Assembly: GCF_039652555.1 (NCBI RefSeq) | Contig: NZ_JBDJAF010000006.1 | Span: 44,226-108,225, forward strand | Direction: 5' to 3' | DNA from: Parafrigoribacterium mesophilum | GTDB lineage: Bacteria; Actinomycetota; Actinomycetes; Actinomycetales; Microbacteriaceae | DNA: 64,000 nucleotides | In this document: positions 36,675 to 45,148 of the stretch, one piece after another | Numbering within the stretch: the stretch's first letter is position 1 | Layout: the number at the start of each line of letters is the position of its first letter | The notes under the pieces: model-generated | Seen by the model: the letters and a program-made list of their open reading frames with translations, nothing else | What the model was told of the DNA's origin: nothing | The model's database searches: none | Position numbers and translations under genes: made by a program

Positions 36675-37121
36675 CTACAGCCGCGTAAGCAACTCCGCCT
36701 TCTTCTGCGCGAACTCGGATTCCGTCAACACGCCGGCCGCTCGCAATTCTGCCAACTTTTTAATTTGCCCCAGCACGTCTGTCTGGGCAGGCTGGGCGGT
36801 CACCTGCGGGGTCTTCGCGGCAGCGATGGTCGTCTCGAATGCCTGCTGAATCGCTGCGATGGTCTCCTTCTTGTACTTGACCAAGAACTCGATGGTGTTG
36901 ACCATCGTCAGCACCTCAACATGGCCGCCCGTCATGGAGTTGCCTCGGCTGTTCACGCCCTGAACCTGAACGAGGTCTACGGAGATCGTCTTGTGGTCCA
37001 GCAGCACCTTGTACGTGAAGATGATCCGCCTGGACGTCAACGCAATTGCACCCCGGAGCTTCTCGGTCTTTCCGGTAGCTGTCGTCGTGACCGTCGCGTT
37101 CGTCGGCGCGATGTAGATCAC
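36675..37121 (-). CDS. Bacterial PH domain plus SHOCT protein, probably 5'-truncated
   Basis: The 148 residues from GTG 37121 comprise a PH-like domain (LRGAIALTSRRIIFTYKVLL; VEVLTMVNTIEFLVKYKKE) and a C-terminal SHOCT motif (LGQIKKLAELRAAGVLTESEF, then FAQKKAELL). Similar proteins bind partners or oligomerise. The homologous start of the PH domain lies upstream of the GTG: the codons before it read VIEKLTPDET, then further in-frame sequence back to a TAG near 37224, with no usable start. So the gene may be broken at its 5' end. Confidence 0.65.
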   Translation of the reverse strand: MIYIAPTNATVTTTATGKTEKLRGAIALTSRRIIFTYKVLLDHKTISVDLVQVQGVNSRGNSMTGGHVEVLTMVNTIEFLVKYKKETIAAIQQAFETTIAAAKTPQVTAQPAQTDVLGQIKKLAELRAAGVLTESEFAQKKAELLTRL

Positions 37122-37354
37122 TGTCTCGTCGGGGGTTAGCTTCTCGATGACCCGCAGTCCCAGGGCATCTTCAGGACGACCGGCCAGATCTGCACGGCGA
37201 TCAAACGGATCTACGTGCTCCCGCTACCAGGAAATCATCGACGGTCTGTCAGCGAACCTGGAGAACCCCGTCGGTGGATCATCGGGGGCTCGGGGAGCTT
37301 ACCGTTGCCGCTCGACGCCAGACGCAAAGGCGCCAGACATCGGATGGTCTGCCG

Positions 37355-39100
37355 TTAGTTGTCGCAGGGTTGGTCCGAAGTCCCGGTGACGGAATGGCTG
37401 ATTGTGGCCTGCCCGTTGCTGTTGATTGTGAAGTCGGCACTGCGCGGAACGGTTTCATCGGCACCAGTGTGGCACGAGTCGTTTGTCATCCACGTGACGT
37501 GAAGTACCCCATTAGTGAAGGCCAGGGTCTGCACATTGGAATGCTCCTGCTGGTCGATCGCCCCCAGGTCGATTGCGCCGATGAGATCCAAAGACCTGTT
37601 GTAGAGGCCAATTACATTGGGCCAGCCAACGGTCCCTCCGGTCGCTATGCAGCCGAAGACGACGGCTGCGAGGCCGGAGGGGTGGGAGCTTGTCGTCCCC
37701 GTCGTGTAGAGGGGCTGCTGGCCTTGCCCGAGACCTTGGATCCAGGTATACCCGTTCATCAGCGGGTCGGCGGACTGGAGCTCCCCGTTGACGAGCTGCT
37801 CTGCAGGTCGCCTACACATGGCCGGCGCGGTGATGGACATGAGGTCGGATGCGGTGACAGCCGGACGCGCTGGTTGGGTGATCGTGATCGTGTACGGCTC
37901 CGGATGCGCGAAGATGTCGACCACAGCCCGGCCCCCATTGACGACATCCTCGAACCCGGAAGTGATCCATGCCGCGCCCTGGAGCAGGACGGATACTATT
38001 ACGCCGTCTTTGTAGACGTCTTCGATAACCTTGCCGAGACACTTCGACACGGTGTCCACAGCATCAGTTAGATACTTCGCTGCGCTACCCGCCGAGTTGA
38101 CCTCCGCTGTTGCCATCTTCTTGAACCCAGAAATGCACCCGACGTCATCAAATGCGGTCAGGACCGCTTTGACAGGCTTAGCGCCGAATATTGAGCCGAG
38201 CATCGTGACAGTTTCAACTCCGTACATCAACGCGGAGGCAATGTAGGCGGCCCCATTCTCGGTGAACTGCAGGCCCTGAGCATTGTCGCCGGTGTCGTTG
38301 TACGTGTAAGACGCGTTGCCGGACAGGAGATGCATGGAATCGCCGGCAGGCAGTTTCGGCTGACCGAGCACGGCGAACAGTTGCGGCAGGAGTGACTGCC
38401 AGGAGTTGTCCGGGTTCGTCAGAACCATGTTCGCCGTCTCATGCACCGCAATCGGGTAACCGCGAGCGTTCACGACAGTCAGTTGTGGCCGCTTTTCTGG
38501 TCCGCCATCTCCCATGCACCAGTAGACGCGGTCATCAGACGAACTCGAGACGCTGTAACCGGCCGTGCGGATCGCCCCCTCACCGTGGCACGTCGGCTTC
38601 GAACCGGACGCGTCCGGGCTAAATATTTTGCCCCACACCGCTGCGATTCCCTTTTTGATGTTCGACCACCAGTCGACGAACCAGAATGAGAAATGCGTCG
38701 TTGTGACCTTCGCACCCTCCGACGTCAGCGAGACTCCCTGGACAGGAGTTAGCGGTGAGTCGGGGTTCTCCGTGTATCCGACCAATGGCGCAGGCTCGCC
38801 CGGAACTGGTGAGCCTGCGAAGGTAAGAGTCGCCTTCCCGGTGAGTTTCGCCCCCGTGAGCTTGATCGACCAACCGCTCACCCCCTCCTCGATTGTCTTC
38901 GTCGCCGTCAGTGTCCCATCGCCGCTGACGGCACCGGCGGGGATTGCCACCGTCAGACCGCTGGATGCGTGCAGTACGGTCGATGCGGTGTCAGTCACAT
39001 GGATCGAGGGTCCGTGCGCCTCATGCGTCGACGCAGAACAACCGGTTAGCAAGGCTGCCGCGGCCGTAAGGGCCGTAATCGCCGCTATCAACTTGAGCAC
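37355..39100 (-). CDS. Large lipoprotein of unknown function with ZU5-like N-terminal segment
   Basis: A 581-residue lipoprotein. The signal peptide ends in LLTGC. The first domain (SSGLTVAIPAGAVSGDGTLT; then IPAG-type strands) resembles ZU5/Ig-like segments. The central part (about 220-400) has VHETANMVLTNPDNSWQ, an Ala/Gly-rich helical stretch and several Cys. The C-terminal domain has TGTTSSHPSGLAAVVFG and DSCHTGADETVPRSADF. No catalytic motif is recognised. The start is GTG 39100. It is a single gene in the lower-GC region, and the Cys pairs suggest an extracellular, disulfide-containing surface protein. Confidence 0.7.
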   Translation of the reverse strand: MLKLIAAITALTAAAALLTGCSASTHEAHGPSIHVTDTASTVLHASSGLTVAIPAGAVSGDGTLTATKTIEEGVSGWSIKLTGAKLTGKATLTFAGSPVPGEPAPLVGYTENPDSPLTPVQGVSLTSEGAKVTTTHFSFWFVDWWSNIKKGIAAVWGKIFSPDASGSKPTCHGEGAIRTAGYSVSSSSDDRVYWCMGDGGPEKRPQLTVVNARGYPIAVHETANMVLTNPDNSWQSLLPQLFAVLGQPKLPAGDSMHLLSGNASYTYNDTGDNAQGLQFTENGAAYIASALMYGVETVTMLGSIFGAKPVKAVLTAFDDVGCISGFKKMATAEVNSAGSAAKYLTDAVDTVSKCLGKVIEDVYKDGVIVSVLLQGAAWITSGFEDVVNGGRAVVDIFAHPEPYTITITQPARPAVTASDLMSITAPAMCRRPAEQLVNGELQSADPLMNGYTWIQGLGQGQQPLYTTGTTSSHPSGLAAVVFGCIATGGTVGWPNVIGLYNRSLDLIGAIDLGAIDQQEHSNVQTLAFTNGVLHVTWMTNDSCHTGADETVPRSADFTINSNGQATISHSVTGTSDQPCDN

Positions 39101-39593
39101 ATTGAGCCACTTCCTGCCGTGATCTGAGGCTATACCTGGCCTCTATCTGTCACGCCACCACCCCGGACCGTCGAGTCGCGTTTCGAGGCGTAGATGAGCC
39201 GGAGCGACGCTCCGCTCCTGAGCGGCTCGGACCCAAGGGTTTTCCGTCGCCGTGAGCCGGTGGTTCGAGCGGTGCTTGAGCTATGTCCGGCCGCTTCCTC
39301 CGAAGGTCTCGTGCTCCCCGGAATTACAGGGAACTACGACGGCCTCTTGGAATTTCAGGAGTTTCTCCCTGGAATCCGTTGCAATAGAGTTCCAAACTGT
39401 CCAATGCCTACGGGGCTAAATGGATTTCCCGAACTTCCCACAGAGACTAGTTCGGGCTATTGAGCCCCGGCTTTCCGGGAAATTGGTTGACAGGATCGCT
39501 CAAGCGGTCGGTTGGCCTTTTTTCATGCCCCGAAGGTGTCCCCAGATCACCACAACGAGTAGGTCGGGCTCTTCATTTGAATCAGATTGACGG
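39101..39593. other. Intergenic stretch, no gene seen
   Basis: About 490 bp between the lipoprotein start and the PAP2 stop. A frame at 39194-39463 lacks protein-like composition and a ribosome site. A run of T at 39518-39523 follows GC-rich sequence but no strong stem. Confidence 0.5.
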
Positions 39594-40355
39594 TCAGGTG
39601 CCTTCCGCTTGAGCTTGCGATAGCGGCCCGTGCATGCCTTCTCCTCGGAGGCGTGCTGTGCGCCACGTATCGACTGCGATCACGGTGCCCACGATGACCA
39701 TGGAAATGGACAGCGACGCGAACGTGTCGGTGAGCCAGTGGTAGCCGAGATATATTCTGCTGAACATTTCGGCGAGCACTCCAAGCCAGGCAAGCCCCGC
39801 CCCGAGTGCTACTCCCCATGCTTTGGGTGAGCGGGAGACGATGAGAAAAGCCGTAAGAATGAGGAAGTCACTTGCCCCAAGCACGTGGCCGGACGGGAAA
39901 GAGAACGTGGCGTCGTGCCCGATGAGCATGAAGCCTGCTGGCGGTCTTTGACGGTGAACAATCTGGGCAAGCGTGTTGGCGACAATGACGCCCGTAATCA
40001 TCGCTCCTGCGAGGAGAAAGGGTCGCCACGCATGCTTGGCAAAAATAAGCCAGAGAACAGTGATGATGAAGATGATGATCGGAAGCAACACCGGTCCGAA
40101 CGTGATGGTCAGCACGATCATCACCGCAGTGACATCGGGCGAACGGTGAGCGTGCATCCACCGCGCCACAGGATCGTCCCAGTCGGCCAGGCCGGTATGG
40201 GTGAGAACTCCAGTCAGTACGATGACGAAGCACATCACTCCCATTGCAATGAGAATGGCGGCGCTGAGGTAAAGCCGACGCCGTGCGACGGCGCTCACAT
40301 ACCGCTCCTCCGTGACCATTTTGGATCGCCAAAAGTCTCCATTAGTAAGCCGCAT
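39594..40355 (-). CDS. PAP2-family phosphatase
   Basis: A 253-residue integral membrane lipid phosphatase. The three motifs are present: VHRQRPP (second half of the KxxxxxxRP motif, with His in place of the usual Lys spacing), FSFPSGHVLG and SRIYLGYHWLTD. Six hydrophobic segments surround them. Likely substrates are phosphatidate or undecaprenyl pyrophosphate. ATG 40355 has AAGGAG ten bases upstream. Lower GC than the core; it is near a DUF1206 gene on the same strand. Confidence 0.9.
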   Translation of the reverse strand: MRLTNGDFWRSKMVTEERYVSAVARRRLYLSAAILIAMGVMCFVIVLTGVLTHTGLADWDDPVARWMHAHRSPDVTAVMIVLTITFGPVLLPIIIFIITVLWLIFAKHAWRPFLLAGAMITGVIVANTLAQIVHRQRPPAGFMLIGHDATFSFPSGHVLGASDFLILTAFLIVSRSPKAWGVALGAGLAWLGVLAEMFSRIYLGYHWLTDTFASLSISMVIVGTVIAVDTWRTARLRGEGMHGPLSQAQAEGT

Positions 40356-40426
40356 GTACTTCGTTCTCCTTCACAGGGCTTTCGATCTTCTGGCTAATGT
40401 AAGTTCGCTTCACCGATTTCGCGCGG

Positions 40427-41263
40427 TCACAGTCGAGCGAACCGAGCGCGGAACGCGTTATAGAGCCCGAAGGCGATAAAACCTACACCGATAATCACGA
40501 CAGTGACCGCGCCAAAGGGGAGTGCAACAAGCGCCTTGAGTGCGCCATCGAGTCCGCCAGCCTTATCCGGGTCAACGGTGGCCGACGCGATCCAGAACAA
40601 GACACCGACCACGCAGAGCGCCACCCCCTCCAGGGTGTAGCCGATGACTCCGAGCGCAGCCACGGTTCGCCCCAGTGGACCGCGTGGAAGATCGATTCTC
40701 TCCAGAAACCGTCGGGTCACTCCGCGCACGATGAGCCCGACGCCGATGGCGAAGGCGATGCCGCCGATGATGATGACGATGAAGTCACCACCGGGCTTAG
40801 CCATTAGTTGTGCGGAAAGCGATCGGGAGGATGTTGCATTGCTGGTCGATGAGCCTTGAGCGAAGATGAGAGCAGTCGCACCCACGAAGAAATAGGCCAG
40901 GGATTTGGCAACCCCGCTCAGTCGACGAAGCCACTTTCGTTTCGGGTCAGATGACCACGTTAATACCGCGTGAAGCACCTGCCAGACACCGAGCGCTAAC
41001 AGGGCGATCACAATAACCCAGAGCAGAAACATGCCGGCTGGCGCCTGCGCGAGCTGACCCAGGACACCAGATTGGTCCGCTTCGACCCCCGCGCCCAGAG
41101 CGACGCTGAAGGCCGCGAGACCGATCAGTGCATGAACAATCCCATTCATCGCGTACCCGACTCGAGCCGCCCAGCGAAGGGGCGCGCTGTTTTTGGCCTT
41201 CGCGGCCCCACGCTTGGCGGTCTCACTCACACGAGTGCACCGTTCCTCGAGGTCTGTCGCCAA
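40427..41263 (-). CDS. DUF1206 membrane protein
   Basis: A 278-residue protein with six hydrophobic segments arranged as three repeated helix pairs, each beginning with an R-x-GY/GL-like sequence (ARVGYAMNGIVHALIGLAAF; RLSGVAKSLAYFFVGATAL; AALGVIGYTLEGVALCVVG). This triple repeat is the DUF1206 hallmark. The function is unknown; such genes are common in actinobacteria and often sit with other stress or membrane genes. It is 72 bp upstream of PAP2, possibly cotranscribed. Confidence 0.88.
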   Translation of the reverse strand: MATDLEERCTRVSETAKRGAAKAKNSAPLRWAARVGYAMNGIVHALIGLAAFSVALGAGVEADQSGVLGQLAQAPAGMFLLWVIVIALLALGVWQVLHAVLTWSSDPKRKWLRRLSGVAKSLAYFFVGATALIFAQGSSTSNATSSRSLSAQLMAKPGGDFIVIIIGGIAFAIGVGLIVRGVTRRFLERIDLPRGPLGRTVAALGVIGYTLEGVALCVVGVLFWIASATVDPDKAGGLDGALKALVALPFGAVTVVIIGVGFIAFGLYNAFRARFARL

Positions 41264-41577
41264 ACAGAATTGCGGGAAGGTGCTCTGCTGACCAACATCG
41301 GGGACACTGATTGTGAGGCGTTCTCAACCACTTCCCGAAGAGCGACGATCTCGACTTTGACGGGGTTGAAGATCACGGCAGCTCCTTTCGGGTCTGACAT
41401 CTTGTCAGCATAGAGGACGAATTTGATCCAGACTCTCTAGGTATGCGGCACATTTCGGATTGTGATCCGAGTTCCGTCCGAGCGCCCAACTTCCTGGTCC
41501 GTTGCCAGGTGCTAAGGAAAGGCGGTTGCTTTGGGCGGAGGCCAAATTTACGAGCGCTTCCACAAATTAGGAAGACT
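41264..41577. other. Intergenic stretch, no gene seen
   Basis: About 310 bp between the DUF1206 start and the GNAT stop, with relatively low GC. No convincing frame or hairpin; likely contains the DUF1206 promoter. Confidence 0.5.
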
Positions 41578-42102
41578 TTAAGAGCGGGTCGTGAGCAACT
41601 GATACATCACGTGGTCCTGCCACTTGCCGGCGATCTTCAAGTATTGGGCAGCGAGTCCGTATCGTCTGAAGCCCACATCCTCGAGCACATGCCGTGAGCG
41701 GATGTTGTGCGGCAATGTCTCGGCCTGCACCCGGTGCAGTCCCATGTCGCCGAAAGCGAGTGTCGTCATGAGTTGAGCCGCATCATGGGCGTACCCGCGT
41801 CCGTTGTAATCGGGGGCAACCCAGTAACCCATGCTGCACGACTGGAAAGCTCCCCGAGTAATACCGCTTAAGGTAATCCGTCCAACTACTTGTTCGCGTT
41901 CATCGATGATTACGTGCGGTAGCGCTTCGCCATCGCGATATCGGGCCAAAGCACGCTCCAATTCTGCCCGTTGTCCTTCGACAGTGAAGTACGCATCATC
42001 TCGGATCGGGTCCCACGGCTCGAAGAACGCGCGGCCCGACTGCTGAAGCCGCGCGAGCCGCCCGACATCGCGGGTAGATATCAGTCGGGTAGTTGCAGGC
42101 AC
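41578..42102 (-). CDS. RimJ/RimL-like GNAT acetyltransferase
   Basis: A 174-residue acetyltransferase of the ribosomal-protein N-terminal acetylase type: GYWVAPDYNGRGYAHDAAQLM is the acetyl-CoA loop, and HRVQAETLPHNIRSRHVLEDVGF is the typical RimJ/RimL C-terminal motif (N..S...LEk.GF). The target may be a protein N-terminus or a small molecule such as an antibiotic. It is a single gene in the accessory region. Confidence 0.9.
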   Translation of the reverse strand: MPATTRLISTRDVGRLARLQQSGRAFFEPWDPIRDDAYFTVEGQRAELERALARYRDGEALPHVIIDEREQVVGRITLSGITRGAFQSCSMGYWVAPDYNGRGYAHDAAQLMTTLAFGDMGLHRVQAETLPHNIRSRHVLEDVGFRRYGLAAQYLKIAGKWQDHVMYQLLTTRS

Positions 42103-42233
42103 TGACCAATCCTCTCAGCCAGAACTGGTCGCGGAATGCTCAGAGTTGTACTGCGACGTCGGCCCAGCGTGAACCACTGGCGCCGCGGTACGCGGACGAG
42201 CGCGATGCGTAGCGAATCCACCGAGAAGGAGTC

Positions 42234-43016
42234 TTAGGGCTGCGCGAGTCTGCGTCGAATCTCGCGGACGGTGCCAGCTGGGTCCACTCCGTGATCGTGC
42301 GACTCGGGCACGACAACGAGTTCGGCGTTCGGCATCGCCTGACTTAACCGGTCGGTCGCCGTCACGAGCAGGGGCATTGTCGGTTCGCCACGGAGAATCG
42401 TGACAGGCATCGGCACGCCAGTCATGGCGGGGGTCGGGGTGGAGACCGCCTTCGTCAGTAATGCGTCGTAGACCACCGACTGAGCGACTGCAACGAGGGA
42501 TGCGAACATCGGGCTGTCACGGATTTGATCGATCACCGGATCAGGCAGACCGATCGCTTCCCTCTGGAACAGGATCACGGCCTCCGCCGGCTTCCGTGCG
42601 TCGATGAGCGCTTGGAGCCGGTCAGGCAGGTCGGGAGTCGGTTCTGCTTCACCGAAGCGAAACGGCGGTTCCGACAGGAAGAGGTGAGTGATAGGCACTC
42701 CCTCGCCCGCGGCGAAGAGGGCGAGGACCGCGCCGGAGGAGTGGCCGAGCACCGCGGCTTTACCGCCGATTGCTTCGATCACTGCCGCGAGATCCTCGGC
42801 TTCCCGCGCGGGCGCGTACGGCACCGTGTCGCCACTCTCACCGCGGGCGCGGCGATCCAAGGTCACGCCCTGGCATCCCGCCTCCGCCAATGCTTCGGCA
42901 AGCGGGGCGCCCCCTTCGGCGGTCGAAAATGCACCACCAACGATGACGACCGGCGCACCCTCCCCCACTTGGTTGAAAGCGATGCGAGTTCCGTCCAACG
43001 AAGTCGTGTGTTGCAT
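42234..43016 (-). CDS. Alpha/beta hydrolase
   Basis: A 260-residue hydrolase from ATG 43016 (ATG 43031 adds five residues). GEGAPVVIVGGAF is the oxyanion region, GHSSGA holds the nucleophile Ser, ILRGEPTMPLLV the Asp region and ESHDHGVDP the catalytic His. It most resembles uncharacterised esterase-like proteins. No pathway neighbours. Confidence 0.88.
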   Translation of the reverse strand: MQHTTSLDGTRIAFNQVGEGAPVVIVGGAFSTAEGGAPLAEALAEAGCQGVTLDRRARGESGDTVPYAPAREAEDLAAVIEAIGGKAAVLGHSSGAVLALFAAGEGVPITHLFLSEPPFRFGEAEPTPDLPDRLQALIDARKPAEAVILFQREAIGLPDPVIDQIRDSPMFASLVAVAQSVVYDALLTKAVSTPTPAMTGVPMPVTILRGEPTMPLLVTATDRLSQAMPNAELVVVPESHDHGVDPAGTVREIRRRLAQP

Positions 43017-43142
43017 GCTCAATCTGACCATCCGTCGCCGCGCCCTGCAAGGCGCACCACCCTTAATCGACCGGCCTGAGCGATGGGCTAAGGCGGTGTT
43101 CGCACAGGAAAAGTCGCAATCCTCGTTCCAAGCCGGCCGAGT

Positions 43143-43770
43143 TCACGAACTCCAGCGGGCAAGCTCTTCTCGGAATCCGTCGACGAAAACGTCGCCAGGC
43201 AGGCTGCCTGCGTCAAAATGAATGCCACAGTTCAGCCGGCCCTGGCAAGACAAAGCAGCCACCCCTAGGCGGACATTTCCGGCGAGGACAGCGACCGGCC
43301 AGATCGCAACGACCGGCGCACCCGCGAGCGTTAAGGCTCCAGCGGGACCTGGCAACTGGGGACGGCTCGCTGAGCGGCAACCGCACCAGCATAAGCCCGA
43401 CCTGGTTGCCGGATGTGCCGCGCCGCTGCAGTGCAACCGGAACCGAAACCGGCAGCCAGGCTGGAACCGCTCGCCAGCGACCGGCAACATCGCCCTGAAG
43501 CCGGACGCGACCGCCGCGAGAAGGGCGTCATTCACGGTGGCGCCGACGGGTCGCATTCGCAGCCGAAGGGTAACCAGGTCTGCGTCGACGAAGGCAACCC
43601 GTCGATTGGAGCTTCTTGCACCCAGCAGCACGGTTGGCCCGACCTCGTGACTGTGCAACGTCAGGGCGATCCATCGCGCGCCCACCCGGATCTCCCTCAA
43701 GACGTCCCCGGGACGTCGATTTCGGCGACGCCTGGTTCCCGAGGAATCGGGCATCGAAGTCATCTCCACG
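43143..43770 (-). pseudogene. Wax ester synthase/diacylglycerol acyltransferase remnant
   Basis: Fragments of a WS/DGAT-type protein are spread over different frames. One frame has RRVAFVDADL and GATVNDALLAAVASGFRAML; a second frame continues with SGNQVGLMLVRLPLSE; the first frame again has GAPVVAIWPVAVLAGNVRLG and the C-terminal VFVDGFREELARW. About 100 residues of the expected middle and the N-terminal HHxxxDG motif are missing. Thus it has frameshifts and deletions and cannot be functional. Confidence 0.7.
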
Positions 43771-43939
43771 TGCTGGGATGGGTAGCTCGCGCGTGAGTCG
43801 ATCCCGTCCCCCGCGGTAGTCCATGCCGTCATGGTGGCAGGCGGGTTATCGGTGGTGGTCGGCGACGCGGATTTCTGAGCGTCATGAAGCCGGTCCTCCA
43901 CCCGTGCTGTGCACGGTACCGTCGGCATCCGCCATGTAT

Positions 43940-44383
43940 TCACGCAGCCGCTGCAGCATCCTGTGATCGGCGAGGAACCCCGAACGAGTGCGCGACGATA
44001 ATCTCGAAACCGCCGACCTGAGCGCTCAGGAGCCGGATGATTTCGGCATACTCCAGCACCGAGGTGCGCCTGCCCGTTGATGCGCCATGGCCGGGCGCAT
44101 CGAAGGCGATCACCGTGCGGTCGGCCGATTCGAGCGCGCGGATGACTGCCCCGAAGTGAGAAGCGCGGCTGCGCCAGCCGTGCACGAGCAGCACGGGCCG
44201 CTCGCCGCTCTCCCATCGGGACACCGCGACCCGCTTGCCGTTGATAAGTAGCCGGTCCACTCGCGCCGACGAGTGCGTGACGGCGTCGGATGAGCGCACC
44301 GACGTCGGCCGACCCAGAAACCAGAACAGCTGGTAGGCCACCTCGGCGGCCAACGCCGGCATCCCGGTGCCGAGCAGATGCAC
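43940..44383 (-). pseudogene. Truncated alpha/beta hydrolase
   Basis: The N-terminal half of a hydrolase: PVLLVHGWRSRASHFGAVI, IAFDAPGHGASTG and IIVAHSFG, where the nucleophile elbow stands. Immediately after the elbow the frame enters unrelated Ala-rich residues and ends, so the Asp and His of the triad are missing. The break lies near 43985. The adjacent WS/DGAT remnant suggests one larger lipid-metabolism locus that has decayed. The start is GTG 44383. Confidence 0.7.
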
Positions 44384-44411
44384 GGCGGCGGTGAGTAGCC
44401 GGGCAGCGGTT

Positions 44412-44489
44412 TCATCCTTGGTCCTTCGTGCTCTGGTCCTTCGTGGTTTGGTCCTTCATGGTTTGGTCCTTCACGGTTTGGCCCTTCAT
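44412..44489 (-). other. Five-unit 15-bp minisatellite forming a 25-codon micro-ORF
   Basis: Five 15-bp units occupy 44420-44494 (type GGTCCTTCRTGGTTT on the plus strand). On the minus strand they read as pentapeptides such as VKDQT, MKDQT and TKDQS. The reading frame starts with an ATG at 44489 overlapping the response-regulator stop (ATGA) and ends with TGA at 44412-44414. Whether it is translated is unknown. Confidence 0.6.
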
Positions 44490-45148
44490 GGCCGACGCGG
44501 AACCCGCTGCGTCTGGTGCGCCCAGATTGCGATCTCGACCCGGTTCCGGGCGCCGAGCTTAGTCATCAGGCTAGCCAGGTGTGTCTTGACTGTGCTCAGG
44601 GTGATGTAGAGCTCGCTCGCGACCTCGCTGTTGCTCAAGCCCCGCGCCACGGCGGCGAGCACCTGCTCCTCCCGCTCGGTCAGCGGCTCGATTGGTTGCT
44701 GCAGCGGAGCGGCCGGCGCCGTACCGGCGAACGCTTCGAGCAGGCGTACCGTCACGTTCGGAGCGATCAGCGCGTCCCCGCTCGCCGCGGCACGCACGGC
44801 CTGGCCGAGCAGCGCAGAGCCCGCGTCCTTGAGCAGAAAGCCCTTCGCGCCCGCCCGCAACGCCGCATACACGTATTCGTCGAGGTCAAAGGTGGTGATG
44901 ATGACCACCGCCATCGGGTTCTCCACCCCCGGCCCGGCGATAGAGCGCGTGGCCTCGATGCCGTCCAGGCCGGGCATCCGGATGTCGAACAGGCAGACAT
45001 CGGGACGCAGGCTCCTGGCCAGCGCCACTGCCTCGTTCCCGTCGACGGCCTGGCCCACCACCTCGATGTCGGGTTGCGCATCGAGGATCATGCTGAGCCC
45101 GGTGCGCACCAGCTCCTGGTCGTCGGCGATGAGCACGCGGATGGTCAT
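44486..45148 (-). CDS. NarL/LuxR-family response regulator
   Basis: A 220-residue response regulator from ATG 45148, which overlaps the kinase stop by 4 bp. The receiver has ADDQELVRTG (acidic pair), FDIRMPGLDG (phosphoacceptor Asp), TTFDLDEYV and KGFLLKDAG (Lys). The C-terminal HTH is LTEREEQVLAAVARGLSN...STVKTHLASLMTKLGARNR. It is the partner of the kinase just upstream. Targets are unknown; the neighbouring DUF2306 gene is a candidate. Confidence 0.95.
   Translation of the reverse strand: MTIRVLIADDQELVRTGLSMILDAQPDIEVVGQAVDGNEAVALARSLRPDVCLFDIRMPGLDGIEATRSIAGPGVENPMAVVIITTFDLDEYVYAALRAGAKGFLLKDAGSALLGQAVRAAASGDALIAPNVTVRLLEAFAGTAPAAPLQQPIEPLTEREEQVLAAVARGLSNSEVASELYITLSTVKTHLASLMTKLGARNRVEIAIWAHQTQRVPRRP

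Noticed and set aside
39194..39463. 89-codon plus-strand frame in the intergenic gap
   Set aside because: No ribosome site, no protein-like composition, isolated.
32370..44400. Integrative element with att sites at tRNA-Leu
   Set aside because: No second copy of the tRNA 3' end and no integrase was found by eye, so only a general accessory region is claimed.
44110..44415. 101-codon minus-strand frame starting in the minisatellite
   Set aside because: It runs in a shadow frame of the truncated hydrolase, whose own frame shows the family motifs.
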